Shown here piece by piece: positions 31,590-44,816 of a DNA stretch of 46,959 bases; position 1 is the first letter of the stretch; each line of letters starts with the position of its first letter. The translations under genes and the position numbers were made by a program. Under the pieces are notes generated by a model. The model was given only the letters and a program-made list of their open reading frames with translations. It was not told the origin of the DNA and ran no database searches. The DNA is taken from contig BFEA01000034.1 of the NCBI GenBank assembly GCA_003427395.1, forward strand, positions 1,697,850 to 1,744,808, in the 5' to 3' direction. This DNA comes from Chara braunii. Lineage: Eukaryota > Streptophyta > Charophyceae > Charales > Characeae.

Positions 31590-33870
31590 TTAAAAATCCT
31601 GAACGATTCTTAAGTGGTGAAGGGTCTGAACACCCTGAAAAACAACATATCTTATCTATCTTGACAATTGTTTAGGCAGTCTGAAAAATCCTGAACAATC
31701 ATGAAGTGTTGAAGGGTCTAAACAACCTGAAAACAAATTGTTTAGGCAGCATGAAATTCATGAACGATCCTGAACTGGTGAAGGGTCTGAACACCCTGAA
31801 AACAACAAGTCTTGACAATTGTTTAGGGAGTAAGAAAGTCCCGAACGAATCTGAAGTGGTGAAGAGTCTGAACACCCTGAAACGTGTTTAGACAGCATGA
31901 AATTCGTAAACGGTCATGAAGTGGTGAAGGGTCTGAACACCCTGAAAACAACCAGTCTTGACAATTGTTTAGGCAGTTTGAAAGTCTCGAACGAATCCGA
32001 AGCGGTGAAGGGTCTGAACACCTTGAAAACGACGTGTTTAGGCAGCATGAAAATCCCCAACGATCTTGAAGTGTTTAGGTAGCATCTAAAGTGGTGAAGG
32101 GTCTAAACACCATGAAAACAACGTGTTTAGGCAGCATGAAATTCATGAAGGATCCTGAAGTGGTGAAAGGGTTTGAACACCCTGGAAACAACCAGTCTTG
32201 ACAATTGTTTAGGCAGTCAGAAAGTCCCAAACGAATTTGAAGTGGTGAAGGGTCTGAACACCCTGAAAATGATGTGTTTAGGCAACATGAAATTCATGAA
32301 CGATCCTGAAGTGGTGAAGGGTCTGAACACCCTAAAAACAACCAGTCTTGACATATGTTTAGGCAGTCTGAAAGTCCCGACCAAATCTGAAGTGGTGAAG
32401 GGTCTGAACACCTTGAAAACGACGTGTTTAGGCAGCATGAAAATCTTGAACGATATTGAAGTGTTTAGGCAACATCTGAAGTGGTAAAAAGTATGAACAC
32501 CCTGAAAACAACGTGTTTAGGCAGCATGAAATTTATGAACGATCCTGAAGTGGTGAAAGGGTCCGAACACCCTGAAAACAACCAGTCTTGACAATTATTT
32601 AGACAGTTTGAAAGTCCTAAACGAATCTGAAGTAGTGAAGGGTCTAAACACAATGAAAACGACTTGTTTAGGCATCATGAAATTCATGAACGATCCTGAA
32701 GTGATGAAGGGTCTGAACACCATGAAAACAACCTATCTTGACAATTGTTTAGGCACTCAGAAAGTCCCAAATGAATCTGAAGTGGTGAAGGACCTGAACA
32801 CCCTGAAAATGACGTGTTTAGGCAGCATGAAAATTTTGAACGATCTTGAAGTGTTTAGTCAACAAAAATGGTGAAAGGTCCGAACACCCTTAAAACGACG
32901 TGTTTGGGCAGCATGAAATTCATGAACGATCCTGAACTGGTGAAAGAGTCTGAACACCCTAAAAACAACCAGTCTTGACAATTGTTTAGGCAGTCCGAAA
33001 GTCCAACGAATTTAAAGTGGTGAAGGTCTGAACACCCTGAAAGCGACGTGTTTAGGCCGCATGAAATTCATGAACGATCCTGAAGTGATGAAGGGTCTGA
33101 ACACCCTTAAAACAACCAGCCTTGACAATTGTTTAGGCAGTCTGAAAGTCCCGAACGAATCTGAAGTGGTGAAGGATCTGAACACCTTGAAAACGACGTG
33201 TTTAAGCAGCATGAAAATCCTGAATGATCTTGAAGCGGTGAAGGGTATGAACACCCTGAAAACAACCAGTCTTGACAATTGTTTAGGCAGTTTGAAAGTC
33301 TCGAACGAATCTGAAGTAGTGAAGGGTCTGAACACCCTTAAAATGACGTGTTTAAGGAGCATGAAATTCATGAACGATCCTGAAGTGGTGAAGTGTCTGA
33401 ACACCCTGAAAACAACCAATGTTGACAATTGTTTAGGCAGTCTGAAAGTTCCGAACGAATCTGAAGTGGTGAAGGATTTGAACATCTAGAAAACGACGTA
33501 TTTAGGCAATATGAAAATCTTGAATGATCTTGAAGTGGTGAAGGGTTTGAACACCCTGAAAACAACCAGTCTTGACAATTGTTTAGGTAGTCTGAAAGTC
33601 CCGAACGAGTCTGAAGTGGTGAAGGGTCTAAACACCCTGAAAACGACGTGTTTAAGCAATATGAAATTCATGAACGATCCTGAAGTGGTGAAGGGTTTGA
33701 ACACCCTGAAAACAACCAGTCTTAACAATTGTTTAGGCAGTATGAAAGTCCCGAACGAATCTGAAGTGGTGAAGGGTCTTGACACCCTGAAAACCACCTA
33801 TTTAGGCAACATAAAAATCCTGAACGATCTTGAAGTGGCGAAGGATTTGAACACCCTAAAAGCAACCATC
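31590..33870 (+). repeat. tandem array of alternating 81/69-bp units, LRR-like
   Basis: About 30 units share GTGAAGGGTCTGAACACCCT. Long units (81 bp) translate as KGLNTLKTTSLDNCLGSLK plus VPNESEV; short units (69 bp) as KGLNTLKTTCLGSMK plus ILNDLEV. They alternate as 150-bp dimers, with a 300-bp period marked by NDPE and NDLE variants. Both lengths are multiples of three, so one frame stays open for up to 144 codons at a time, broken by several stops. The Leu and Cys spacing (LxxLxxxxLxxCxxxLxxPNE) resembles plant Cys-containing leucine-rich repeats. It is either a decayed LRR gene or a satellite seeded from one. Two - strand frames are also largely open, so coding use is not proven. Confidence 0.6.
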
Positions 33871-34029
33871 CAAAATAAGAGCAACTTGCACAATGAGAAA
33901 CCTGTCACTTTTCAATTGAGTCGTGAAAATTGTAACTTGGAGTGAGGAAACTCTATGACAATGAAAAAACAAGTAGGGAGAACATGCAGAAAACATTATC
34001 TATGATGAAAAATACAATTGTTGTTAACC
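33871..34029. other. junction between satellite and LINE
   Basis: Short AT-rich unique sequence; the satellite frame runs on into it to a stop at 33,945. No gene. Confidence 0.3.
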
Positions 34030-37000
34030 TTCTCTCTCCCCACCTGTCCCATAACCGTTTCCTAGACTTAAGAGTGTCAGGGACCTTTCTCCTCATGCAG
34101 TCGCTAGTTATAACCAATCTGATCTGTTGGGCTATCATAGTTTTTATTTGGACATTCGAAGTTCTTGTACATCGAAACGGCTCGTTATTCAATTTACGAT
34201 TATCCCAAATGACTTTCATCAAATAAACTTTTAAGTTTTGTGCGGCACACAACCAATCTAATTTCATTTTACTCTCAGACCTATGAACGCTAGACGAAAT
34301 TCATTCATCAGTCTACTGAAAAACGTCCTTTGTAAGTTTTCTCCGGTGTTTGATCCATCAATCCCAAACTCTTCTAGAGGTCGGGCAAGAAAGTCACAAA
34401 TGTCAATTCTTGTCTCACGGTCATTAACATCTTGAACATGCAGTAGAAATCTTCATATTCTTGTTTGCAAGGCTAAGGGTCGAGGCTGGAGCAAGGTATG
34501 TTTGCAGCCATACTATACTTGCAAGCTTCTGAGATGACAAAGCCATATATTGTTTCCAGACGCCTGAAAAAAAACTCATTTGTTAGACTCAACATCCTTG
34601 CATTCATTCTCCTTGAATCTTCTGAACCGATGAACGCAGGATGGTCACTCCAACTTTAACTTTGTAGGCATCAACAGAAACTCTCTTCCGAGTTGAATCA
34701 ACATACCATCCAATCGAACTTCGGACAAAGGTCGTAGCCACATTGGGAGATAGAGACACCACTTTACTCCCCTGACACCCGATGTTTTTTCAAAAGTAGG
34801 TTCTCTGAGATTTCCTGCATGCCTTTCACATCCGAGAGATTGACTGATATTGACGACGGTGGAAACTCTTTTGAAAAATCAACAATTTCTGAAATTTTTC
34901 ATTCTCTAGCTACCCAGCCATCCTTCCCGAAGTCATCTGTAATCTGCAAGATCTAGTGGATTCTAAGAGAAGGACAATAGAACCAAAGGCCTATAGGGGG
35001 GATGTAAGAGTTCCTCAACAACAAGATCCACATAAGAGGAATAACCTGTTGGATTTCAGACAATCTAGATTGAACATTCCTTAGTCTATAAAGTTGCAGC
35101 TTCGGTTTCTCCAGCGGTTTCCAGCCCTCTTTACCCAGATCTCATAAATCCCTTACCCGTATCATTCCCCTTTCTACCCAGGATTTTTCAAAACAGGCCG
35201 GGGACTCCTGCGTTGAGAATTATCTTCCATTACCGTCTTTTATGAGAGGATTTTCAAAGATAATCTAATTTAGGACTGCATCTTTGTGTTCAAGGAGGTC
35301 CCTCTCAAAGGGGAAGAGTTTTCTCCAAGCCACCAATATACCTTCGCAAAATTTGGACTTTGGTTGCTTATTCATATATGACTTAATTAACAAGCAGGCC
35401 AACACGTCTTCATCTCTGCTCAGGGATCATTCCCCTCTTAGTATGTATATAGCCAGTCTGAGCTAAGAGGTATCACGCTCAACCGCCATTGCCTTAATAG
35501 GTCATTTTGTTAGTAGTGTCATATTCTGCTGATGCGGGTCCAAAATTCCTAGACCTTCTTCTTGTCTGAGAAAGGAGATGGTTTCCCAGGTAATTCTGAA
35601 AATGAAGTCCCCTTGAGGGTTACCTTCCGGCTTCTAGATTACCCTCACTGCAACTTTTTTGATGTGCCCACAAACTTGCTCCCCCAACAAGTGTACCGCC
35701 AAGATGAACCATAACACTCGAAAGGCCGCATATGATATTACCAAAGCTCTTTCGATTATGAAGAGGTGGCGTAAGCTTTTCCAGGAAAGCATTCTTCTTA
35801 CCAATTTTTCTTCCAGCAGCGAAGCCTGAAAAACAGAGTTATCATACAAGGACACTTGCACTCCCAAAAATCGGTCAGATGTATCTCCAGGAACCTTCGT
35901 CAAACCCCAATTAACTTGCAAAGTATGTGATTCAGGTAAGAAATAAACAAGCTTATTTAAGTTAATCGAAGTCTCTGAAAGGTCACAATATACATTTAAA
36001 ACTTTCGTTACTTCACTCAAATTAGCCCGGTTATTCAGACAAGTCAAGGTTACATCATCTGTCAACGGTCCACCTTTCCACTACAATTGATTTCTTGGTG
36101 AGAGTCTCTTCACCGAGGTATTAAATCTCACATTATCCAATAAACTTTTCATATATAAAACAAACAACAGCGGAGTCAAAGGGTACACCTGGCGGAGGGA
36201 CCGAGTGAGGGAGAAGATACGAGAAATCCGCCCATTCACCATTACCAATATTATGGTACAAAAATTCATTACAGTCACCCATCTGCGGTAATTAGGGTCA
36301 AAATTCATATGCTTTAGTACAGTAGATACAAAGGTCCGACCCACCCTGTCACCAGCTTTCGGCATCTCCAGTAGGATAATAGCCGCATTTTGATCTTCCT
36401 TAACAATAATCTCCAAAGTCTGTATAATACAGGCAATATTGTTCAATATAAACCGATGCTTCACAAAAGTCCCTTGATCCTTCCCGATTAGGTTTGGGAG
36501 GTGTCTGGCTAAACGAATAGCAAGTACTTTAGCGAACAATTTATAGGAGACATTTAAAACTGAAATCGGTTTTCAATTTCGGACTTCAGACCTGTCCTCA
36601 TTTTAATACATAAGCATAATAATCCCTTTCATCATTTCCTTCGTCAACGAACCTCCTGAAAGCACTCCATTATATATGCCTGGTAAATAGGGGTTAAACT
36701 AGTCCCAAACAGCTAGATACAGTTCAATAGTCAAACCATCACCTCCCAGACATTTGCCCTTAGCCATCTGCTTCGCTATCACGTGAATTTCGTCATTAGT
36801 GATTGGGCGTTCCAGATCTAATTTGCCCCATGTTTGAAGAGATGTTTTAGAGAATCTCAAGAAGTCGGAGGAATCTCTAAGATCATAATCAAAGACCTGA
36901 AATGGTGTGCGTGTAAATAATATACAATAAAAATATAGAGTTGCAACTCACACATGTCCTCTAACGTATCTGAGATTTGAGGAACTACTGTAAAAGGGTG

Positions 37001-37190
37001 TGCTAACTCCGCCATCGGGGTCCTAGCATTCTATAAAAGGAGGGATCTAAAGGTATATTTGGTCATTCTGTTCTCTGTGATGATGTTCATTTGTGCTAGC
37101 CACTGTCTCCATTATTCGGGTTGTTTGATTTCCAACACCTCTAGTTGTTGTAAGGATATGTTACATACTGTTGTCCAATAAACATCTGAA
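34030..37190 (-). mobile_element. LINE, second family, copy C1
   Basis: On the - strand it reads from upstream sequence through RT to C-terminal sequence. It is about 85-90% similar by eye to copy C2 (37,570-40,832), with a constant offset of about 3.88 kb. Its 3' end (low coordinates) stops at TCTCCCCACCTGTCC near 34,033, so it lacks the 3' UTR and poly(A) seen in C2. The upper boundary is uncertain. No endonuclease was recognised. Confidence 0.8.
35634..36539 (-). pseudogene. LINE reverse transcriptase (copy C1)
   Basis: The frames show MFAKVLAIRLARHLP and DQGTFVKHRFILNNI (RT fingers), then AAIILLEMPKAGDRV at motif A, where the usual catalytic Asp of LLDMEKAYDRV is Glu. LRQVYPLTPLLFVLYM is a degraded motif B. 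LTDDVTLTCLNN is motif C, retaining the DD pair. A stop and a frame break separate motifs B and C (36,066-36,080). The last part (DTSDRFLGVQVSLYDN) is the region after the RT thumb. The element is dead, by this break and by the motif A change. Confidence 0.82.
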
Positions 37191-39412
37191 ATGGGATGCT
37201 TACCAAATTCCTTCTCTGCCTTCTACATTTTTTTTAATATTTTTCTTTCTTGCTGCTTTTTATTGATTACCTTAATTCTTGAAAAATTATTTAGAGAGCC
37301 TTATAGAATTTGGATCCCCACCATGGTCCAGTCTTCCACTAAAGTAAAGAGGGTCCTAGGTGTTTCTCACTACTGTAAGTGACATTGAATCCATAAGATA
37401 CTTTTCGAGTCATTCAAATGTTGGGTATTCACTTTGAAATATGAATGTCACTCTGTCAGGATTCAAACTTCACTTTGCTCATCAACCATTCAAGCAGATG
37501 GGTTTTGTCCACCCTAGTCCATGTGGCTGAAGGTAGTCGGCTTTTTAGAAAGGAAAAGTTATTCTACGTTTTTTTTTGTTTTTTTTTTTTAGAACATTAG
37601 AAACTTTGTATTGATCAACCAAAGGAGCTGGGGCCGGGAAACCACACAATATCTCGAGAAACGTTAAGCCTTAGCTCAACGTAAATCCTGGAAACCGGGT
37701 CCAGGGTCCCATTTGGTGACAAAAATCTCCAAAATAAAAAAAACAAAGTTGAACCCAGACACTAAACAGAAAGACCGCACTACCCTTCTCCATCCTTTGT
37801 TAAGAAGGACTCTACGGGGGGGGAGCTAAAACGCTCCTCATGTCCTAATGAGGACAACAACCACAGACAAAATTGAAGTATACCTCTAGAGTTAAGTTTA
37901 ACCAAGGAGGAGTTTCTTCCCCACCTGTCCTATAACCGTTTCCTAGACTTAAGAGTGTCGGGGACCTTTCTCCTCATGCAGTCGCTAGTTATAACAAATC
38001 TGATCTGTTGGGCTATCATAGCTTTTATTTAGACATTCAAAGTTTTTGTACATTGAAACACCTGGTTATTACGATTATCCCAAATGACTTTCATCAAAAC
38101 AACTTTTAAGTTGTGTGCACCGTACAATCAATCTAATTTCATTTTACTCTCAGACCTATGAACACCAGACAAAATTCATTCATCAGTCCATTGAAAAACG
38201 TCCTTTGTAAGTTTTCTCCGGTGTTTGATTCATCAATCCCAAACTCTTTTAGAGGTCGGGCAGGAGAGTCACAAATGTCAATTGTTCTCTCACGGTCATT
38301 AACATCTTGAACATGCAGTAGAAATCTTCATACTTTTGTTTGCCAGGCTAAGGGTCGAGGCTGGAGCAAGGTATGTTTGCAGCCATACTATACTTGCAAG
38401 CTTCTGAAATGACAAAGCCATATATTGCTTCCAGAGGCCTGAAAAAAAAATTATCGGTTAGATTCAACATCCTTGCATTCATTCTCCTTGAAGCCACAAA
38501 CACTTTTGGTCTCTTCTAAACCGATGAACGCAGGATGATCACTCCAACTTTAGCTTTGTAGGCATCAATAAAAACTCTCTTCCGAGTTGAATCAACGTAC
38601 CATCCAATCAAATTTCGGAAAAATGTTGTAGCCCCATTGGGAGATGGACACACCACTTTGCTCCCCTGACACCCAACTTTTTTTCAAATATAGGTTGACT
38701 GAGATTTCCTGCAGGCCTATCACATTCGAGGGACATACGGATATTGACGACGACGGAAACTCTTTTGAAAAATCAACAGTTTATGCAATTTCCCATTCTC
38801 TAGCTACCCGGCCATCCTTCCCGAAGTCATCTGTAATCTGCAAGATCCAGTGGATTCTAAGAGAAGGACGATAGAACCAACGACCTATAGGCGGGATGTA
38901 AGAGTTACTCAACAACAAGATCCACGTAAGAGGAATAACCTGTTGGATTTCAGACAATCTAGACTGAACATTCCTTAGTCTATAAAGTTGCAGCTTCAGT
39001 TCCTTTAGGGGTTTTCAGTCCTCTTTACCCAAATCCCATATATCCCTTACCCGTACCACTCCCTTTTCTACCCAGGATTTTTCAAAACAGCCCGTGGACT
39101 CCTGCGCTGAGAATTCTCTTCCACTACCGTCTTTTATGAGAGGATTTCCAAAGATAATATGATTTAGGACTGCATCTTTATGTTCAAGGAGGTCCCTCTA
39201 AGAGGGGAAGAGCTTTCTCAAAGCCACCAATATACTTTCGCAGAATTTGGACTTTGATTGCTTATTCATAGATGACTTAATTAACAAGCAGGCCAACACG
39301 TTTTCATATCTGCTTAGGGTCCATTCCCCTCTCAGTATATATATAGCGAGTCTGAGCCACGAGGTATCACGCTCATCCACCATTGCCTTAATAGGTCATT
39401 TTGTTAGCAGGG

Positions 39413-40432
39413 TCATATTCTGCTGATGCGGGTCCAAAATTCCCAGACCTTCTTCTTGTGTGGGAAAGGAGATGGTTCCCTGGTAATTTTGGAGATGAAG
39501 CCTCCTTGAGGGTTACCTTCTGGCTTCCAGATTACCCTCGCTGCAACTTTTTTGATGTGTCCGCAGACTTGTTCCCCCAACAAGTGTATGGCCAAGGTGA
39601 ACCATAACACTGGAAAAGTCGCCGAGAATATCACCAAAGCTCTTTCGATTATGGAAAGGTGGTGTAAGCTTCTCCAGGAAAGCATTCTTCTTACGACTTT
39701 TTCTTCCAATAGCGAATCCTGAAAAACAAAGTTATCATACAAGGATACTTGCACTCCGAAAAGTCGGTCAGATGTATCTGTTGGAACCTTTGTCAAACCC
39801 CAATTGACTTACGAAGTATGTGATTCAGGTAAGAAATAAACAAACTTGGTCCAGTTAATCGAAGTCTCTGAAATGTCACAATATACATTTAAAATTTTTA
39901 TTACTTCACTTAAATTAGCCCGGTTATTTAGACAAGTCGAGGTTAGATCCTTTGCCAACGCTCCACCTTTCCTCTGCAATTGATTTCTTAGTGAGAGTCC
40001 CTTCACCGAGGTATTAAATCTCACATTATCGAATAAAATTTCCATATATAAAACAAACAGCAGCGGAGTCAAAGGACACCCCTTGCGGAGGGACCGAGTG
40101 AGGGAGAAGGTACGAGAAATACGCCCATTCACCATTTTCGATGTTGTGGTACAAAAATACATTACAGTCACCCATCTGCGGTAATTAGGGTCAAAATTCA
40201 TATGCTTTAGTATAGTAGATACAAAGGTCTGACCCACCCTGTTTTTAGCTTTCTCCATCCCCAGTGAGAGAATAACCGCATTTTGATATTCCTTAGCAAT
40301 AATCTCCAGAGTTTGTATAATACATAAAATATTGTTCAATATAGACCGATGCTTCACAAAAGCCCCTTGATCCTTCTCGATTAGGTTTGAGAGGTGTCTG
40401 GCTAAACATATAGCAAGTACTTTAGCGAACAA
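39413..40432 (-). pseudogene. LINE reverse transcriptase (copy C2)
   Basis: Same protein as in C1: MFAKVLAICLARHL, DQGAFVKHRSILNN, then LSLGMEKAKNRVGQTF at motif A, with Gly in place of the catalytic Asp. LRKGCPLTPLLFVLYM is motif B, closer to consensus than in C1. ALAKDLTSTCLNN is motif C, where one Asp is Lys. The frame then changes near 39,800. Both catalytic motifs are damaged, independently of C1. Confidence 0.85.
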
Positions 40433-40481
40433 TTTATAGGAGACATTCCAAACTGAAATCAGTCTTCAATTTCGGACTTCT

Positions 40482-40832
40482 TTGCAACTCTATATTTCCA
40501 TGATACATTATCGACACGCACACCATTTAAAGTCTTTGATTCTGATATCCAAGATTCCTCTGACTTCTTGAGATTCTTTAAAACATATCTTCAAACAGGA
40601 GGAAAACTAGATCTGCAACGCCCAGTCACTATCGACGAACTTCACGTGGCAACGAAGCAGATGGCCAAGGGCAAATGTTCAGGAGGTGATGGTTTGCCTA
40701 TTGAACTGATCTAGTTGTCTGGGACTAGATTAATCCCTATTTACTAAGCATATATAATGGAGTGTTTTCAAGAGGTTCGTTGACTAAAGAAATGATGAAA
40801 GGGATTATGATGCTTATGTATAAAAAAGTCTC
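40482..40832 (+). pseudogene. inverted 5' piece of LINE copy C2
   Basis: On the + strand it reads SSDFLRFFKTYLQTGGKL, then QRPVTIDELHVATKQMAKGK and CSGGDGLPIELI, the pre-RT segment and RT start (the usual GKAPGPDGLP). Stops follow. It is oriented opposite to the rest of C2. Confidence 0.85.
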
Positions 40833-40954
40833 ACAACCGTGTTGTTCCATCTTGCACGATCGTGCCGGTCTGAAATACAGTTTCGCCGCTTGAAAAATTT
40901 ACCGATGTTTGAACTCCATCTTTACAAAATGACTATTGTCGGTCAAACGCTTCT

Positions 40955-41531
<577 letters not shown>

Positions 41532-43888
41532 CTATGCACAACTCTCCTGTGGAACAATGGTGAAGCTCTTGCGGTGCGTCCCGTCGTATGTGCAGGCGAT
41601 AGTCAAGTGTGTTCGAGTGTGTATCACTTGGTCATCAGATGGAGGTTGATAGCCGTTCTCTGTCATGAACGTCGTGAGTGCAGCTCCAAAATTATCTCTG
41701 CAGGGAAGCTCATTAAGTATTCTCAACGCCGCGTCGCTTATACCCTCCACCTCCGGCAAATGCACACCGTTCATCTGGAACCACCGGAGTTGTAGAGTTG
41801 TTGTGTCGCGCGTTGCGAGGGCATTAATTCCGGTGGCCATGCAGTCTGTTACGGATTACCAATTTTCTGTCGACCTCTTTTTTCGTTTTCTCACAATCTT
41901 CATCTCATCCTGCAAAGCCAATGAGCGTCGGACAAGATTCACCATCTGGGAAGCAGCCTTGCGCTTGTTCGATGCCAGATATGGTTGTTTGCAGAACCTC
42001 CGATGATGATGCTCCCACACATCAGCTGCAAAGGTGTCAGAGACACCGGATCGCTCTATGTATGTTCTCAGATGCACAAGGTCGTGCAACTTCGGAATTT
42101 TCCAATCCGAGGTTTGATATTTTCTCATCTTCGTTTTTATACTCGTTATGAAATCACCTATCAATGCGTCACATACATCGAGAGAAGCCGCAGTGTGGGT
42201 CAACTTACGAAACACATGTATGTACATTTCCATGAGTTTGATGAAACAAGTGGAAATGGATTTGTCTGTCGCACGCAGGAAGGTATCACAAATAATAAAC
42301 ACGCAAACTGTCATAACAGATCGATTTTGCTTCGCTTCAGATCGCCCTTCTCTTGAAAAGAAATCACAACCTGTGGTCATGGGCAACACGAGCTGCAGGT
42401 ATGTCCTCACACATCTCTCACTGATGCTCTGCAACCTTGCATCCATCTCGTGCAATATCTCGCTTTGCGCGATATCCGGCAACTTCTTATAAGTTGTTGC
42501 CTTGAATGCATCTATCATATGCAAGAAAATGTCGTGTTCAATGGTGTACATACGGCCGGTTGCAAAACGAGATGGTAATCTAGTTGAGGATCGTCACCAT
42601 GCGGACCCCTGTAGAATCCCCAAAGGCCGTTCTCTTGAACACGCTTATGCATGTTCAATTCTGACATTCGTGCCTCTGCGGCACGACGAATATCGTTGTC
42701 CCCATTGCTGAAGCAGTTCGCAGCAAGTTGTGTCTCTACCGTCTGCAATCTCCTGCAGTTGGTGAAATCGGCGATGACATCGAAATTGTCTTTGGACACT
42801 GTGCATGTTGGACAAACACCGAATTTCACATATGCAAGGGCACAACTTTCATGATAGTCCTGTATATAGTTCATGACGAAATGGTGGACTGTTATCTCGC
42901 CGAACCACTCCGTTATAACTATCATGCCGTCATGGGATACCTCCTTTACGGATTACAATACTATTGACAACGCTTTATGCAATATCACAGCTTTCCGTTT
43001 TCTAAACGCGGTGGAGTGCAGACCCCAGTCCTTGTCACGTGGCCGGTGTTGAAGCACAGGAAGATACGTAAGGAGTGTGGCGTCCGATGCGCGATCAGCT
43101 ATTGACATCATCAAAGGATACGTTGTCTGCTTTTGACGACCGTCTACATGAGTCTTGTCTAAATACAGAGACAGAGGGATGACATAACGTGTTTTACCAT
43201 TCGTGTTCACACCCTTGTCCGCTCTGATAATAGTTTGGACATGGTGACTCAACTGGCTCGTGCGAGAGCCACATATATTGATCCCCTCCCCGGGAGGTTG
43301 TATTTCGAGGCAAGAAACCGTTTCAACGTTGTGCAGTGCAGCACATACGAGGTCAGCGAACGTTATGCGCCAGTTGCGGTACCACAAAATGGCGTGCGCT
43401 TCCTCTGGCCAATCATCACTACGTAGATTGTTCTCTTGCCACCCTGCAGCCTTTGCCTGGCGGCTTGCCCATGTCATACACTCACGACTGTTACGAAATG
43501 CGATATTTCTTGGGTCGAATCTAGGATTCTTGAGGAGTGACAACAAACAGTCAACGTCAGTTTGGGACATGCCCACACCGCCCCTACATGAAAAAATCAA
43601 TGCCACAAGTTTGCGAGAGTTGTCGAATGCCTCTGTGTGTTGTTCTTGTTGTTCTTCGGATCTGCAGTCTGCCTCTACATCGGGAGGGGCCTCAACCTCC
43701 TCGCTTTCCCCACTGGCCAGATTAATGGGACCACTATTTGACGGTCCACCGATAACCTCCCCAACTATCTCTTGTGTCGTGCTCCTCTCTTCCACAGCGG
43801 ACGGACATGCCCGCGCTCGGTGTGAGTTCATCGTCCGTAATGACATGAAAGGCCGCCCACAGTCACACACGTGACTCACACCATCCAT
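41532..43888 (-). pseudogene. Plavaka-like (KDZ superfamily) transposase, decayed
   Basis: The first ATG of the frame (43,888) gives MDGVSHVCDCGRPF and ...MNSHRARAC, a C2HC-type finger. A Ser/Glu-rich linker precedes the catalytic region: VIPLSLYLDKTHVDG (DKTH at residues 244-247) and YPLMMSIADR, then YLPVL. A TAA at 42,955-42,953 interrupts; the same frame continues with GEITVHHFVMNYIQDYHES and CPTCTV. A one-base shift near 42,565 (TTTT run) leads to RMYTIEHDIFLHMIDAF and, at the end, WEHHHRRFCKQPYLASNKRK. The DKT, DYPEQ-like, CP.C, RMH..DHGIF-like and E..H...K..Y..SNKR blocks in this order match Plavaka transposases. Another in-frame TAA is at 41,858-41,856. It would cut and paste its element; this copy is broken. 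Confidence 0.85.
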
Positions 43889-43899
43889 TACAACTACGT

Positions 43900-44187
43900 G
43901 CGAGAAATACAAAGTGATGTCACTTAAGACCTATCGCAGATGGAGGATGCGCGTTCGGTTTGAAATTCATGAGTTCCTTTCACACTACCCCCACCCCCGT
44001 CCCCCCTCTCCCTCCCGTCGACTCAACACCGCTGCTACGCACTGCTGACAGATTCCAAGACAACGACAACATTCCAAGCGGTATTAAAATCAAGAATTGT
44101 GGTGAATTTTTTTCCTTTTTTTTTTTTTTTTTCTTCGAGGCATGCCACATTTTCTTTCTAAGTGTCACATCCTCGTTTCCTGAGCGC

Positions 44188-44228
<41 letters not shown>

Positions 44229-44287
44229 GCACACACACACACACACATACACACATGGCAGGCGCACACACACACACACACGCACAC

Positions 44288-44340
<53 letters not shown>

Positions 44341-44668
44341 ATTTATAAAAGAAAAACATTTATAAAAGTGCGGATTTTTTGAAACATTTATAAAATAATA
44401 AGTGCAGATTTGTTGGAACATTTATAAAAGAAAAACATTTTTCTGCTCTCATTGAAAGGAACACTAATAAAAGATATGTAACAACACACGCGCACAGACA
44501 CTGTATACTTTGAGCAATAACAAACTTGAACAAGCATTCCACATCATCAACATGAAAGCCAAAAAGTCATGACCTCCAACCAAAAGCAGAATTGCAACTC
44601 GAATCACCCCTTGGGGCCCCCACATTTATGCCTGGGGTTGAAGGGGCTCATTGCAGGTTGTAGCCTCG

Positions 44669-44706
<38 letters not shown>

Positions 44707-44816
44707 ATGTACACCGTTGTCGAGCACTCGAACACCTAAAATATTGCACATACTCCGTAAATGCGTTGTGCAGAATTAATCATGATATGCATAGCCTGTC
44801 CATCGAACAATTGCAT
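43900..44816. repeat. intergenic spacer with CA, GA and TATAAAA repeats
   Basis: It holds a T-rich run (about 44,108-44,133), CA then GA tracts (44,190-44,339), five close copies of ACATTTATAAAA in 44,338-44,437, and a further (GA)n at 44,671-44,706. No coding frame is supported. The TATA-like words lie between two - strand genes, roughly 450-550 bases upstream of the transposase ATG. Confidence 0.8.

Larger units (their letters stand above)
37571..40832 (-). mobile_element. LINE, second family, copy C2 with 5' inversion
   Basis: The 3' end is marked by a T-rich run on the + strand (37,571-37,592), the poly(A) tail of the - strand element, then a 3' UTR (37,593-37,910) absent from C1. The body matches C1 up to TTCGGACTTC (40,471-40,480). 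The next segment, 40,482-40,832, matches C1 36,601-36,945 in the opposite orientation. Thirteen bases of C1 (36,588-36,600) are missing at the junction. This is the classical product of twin priming during LINE integration. No clear target-site duplication was seen. Confidence 0.88.

Noticed and set aside
31590-33870. CRISPR or regularly spaced repeat array
   Set aside because: Both the repeat and the intervening sequence recur, and there are no unique spacers.
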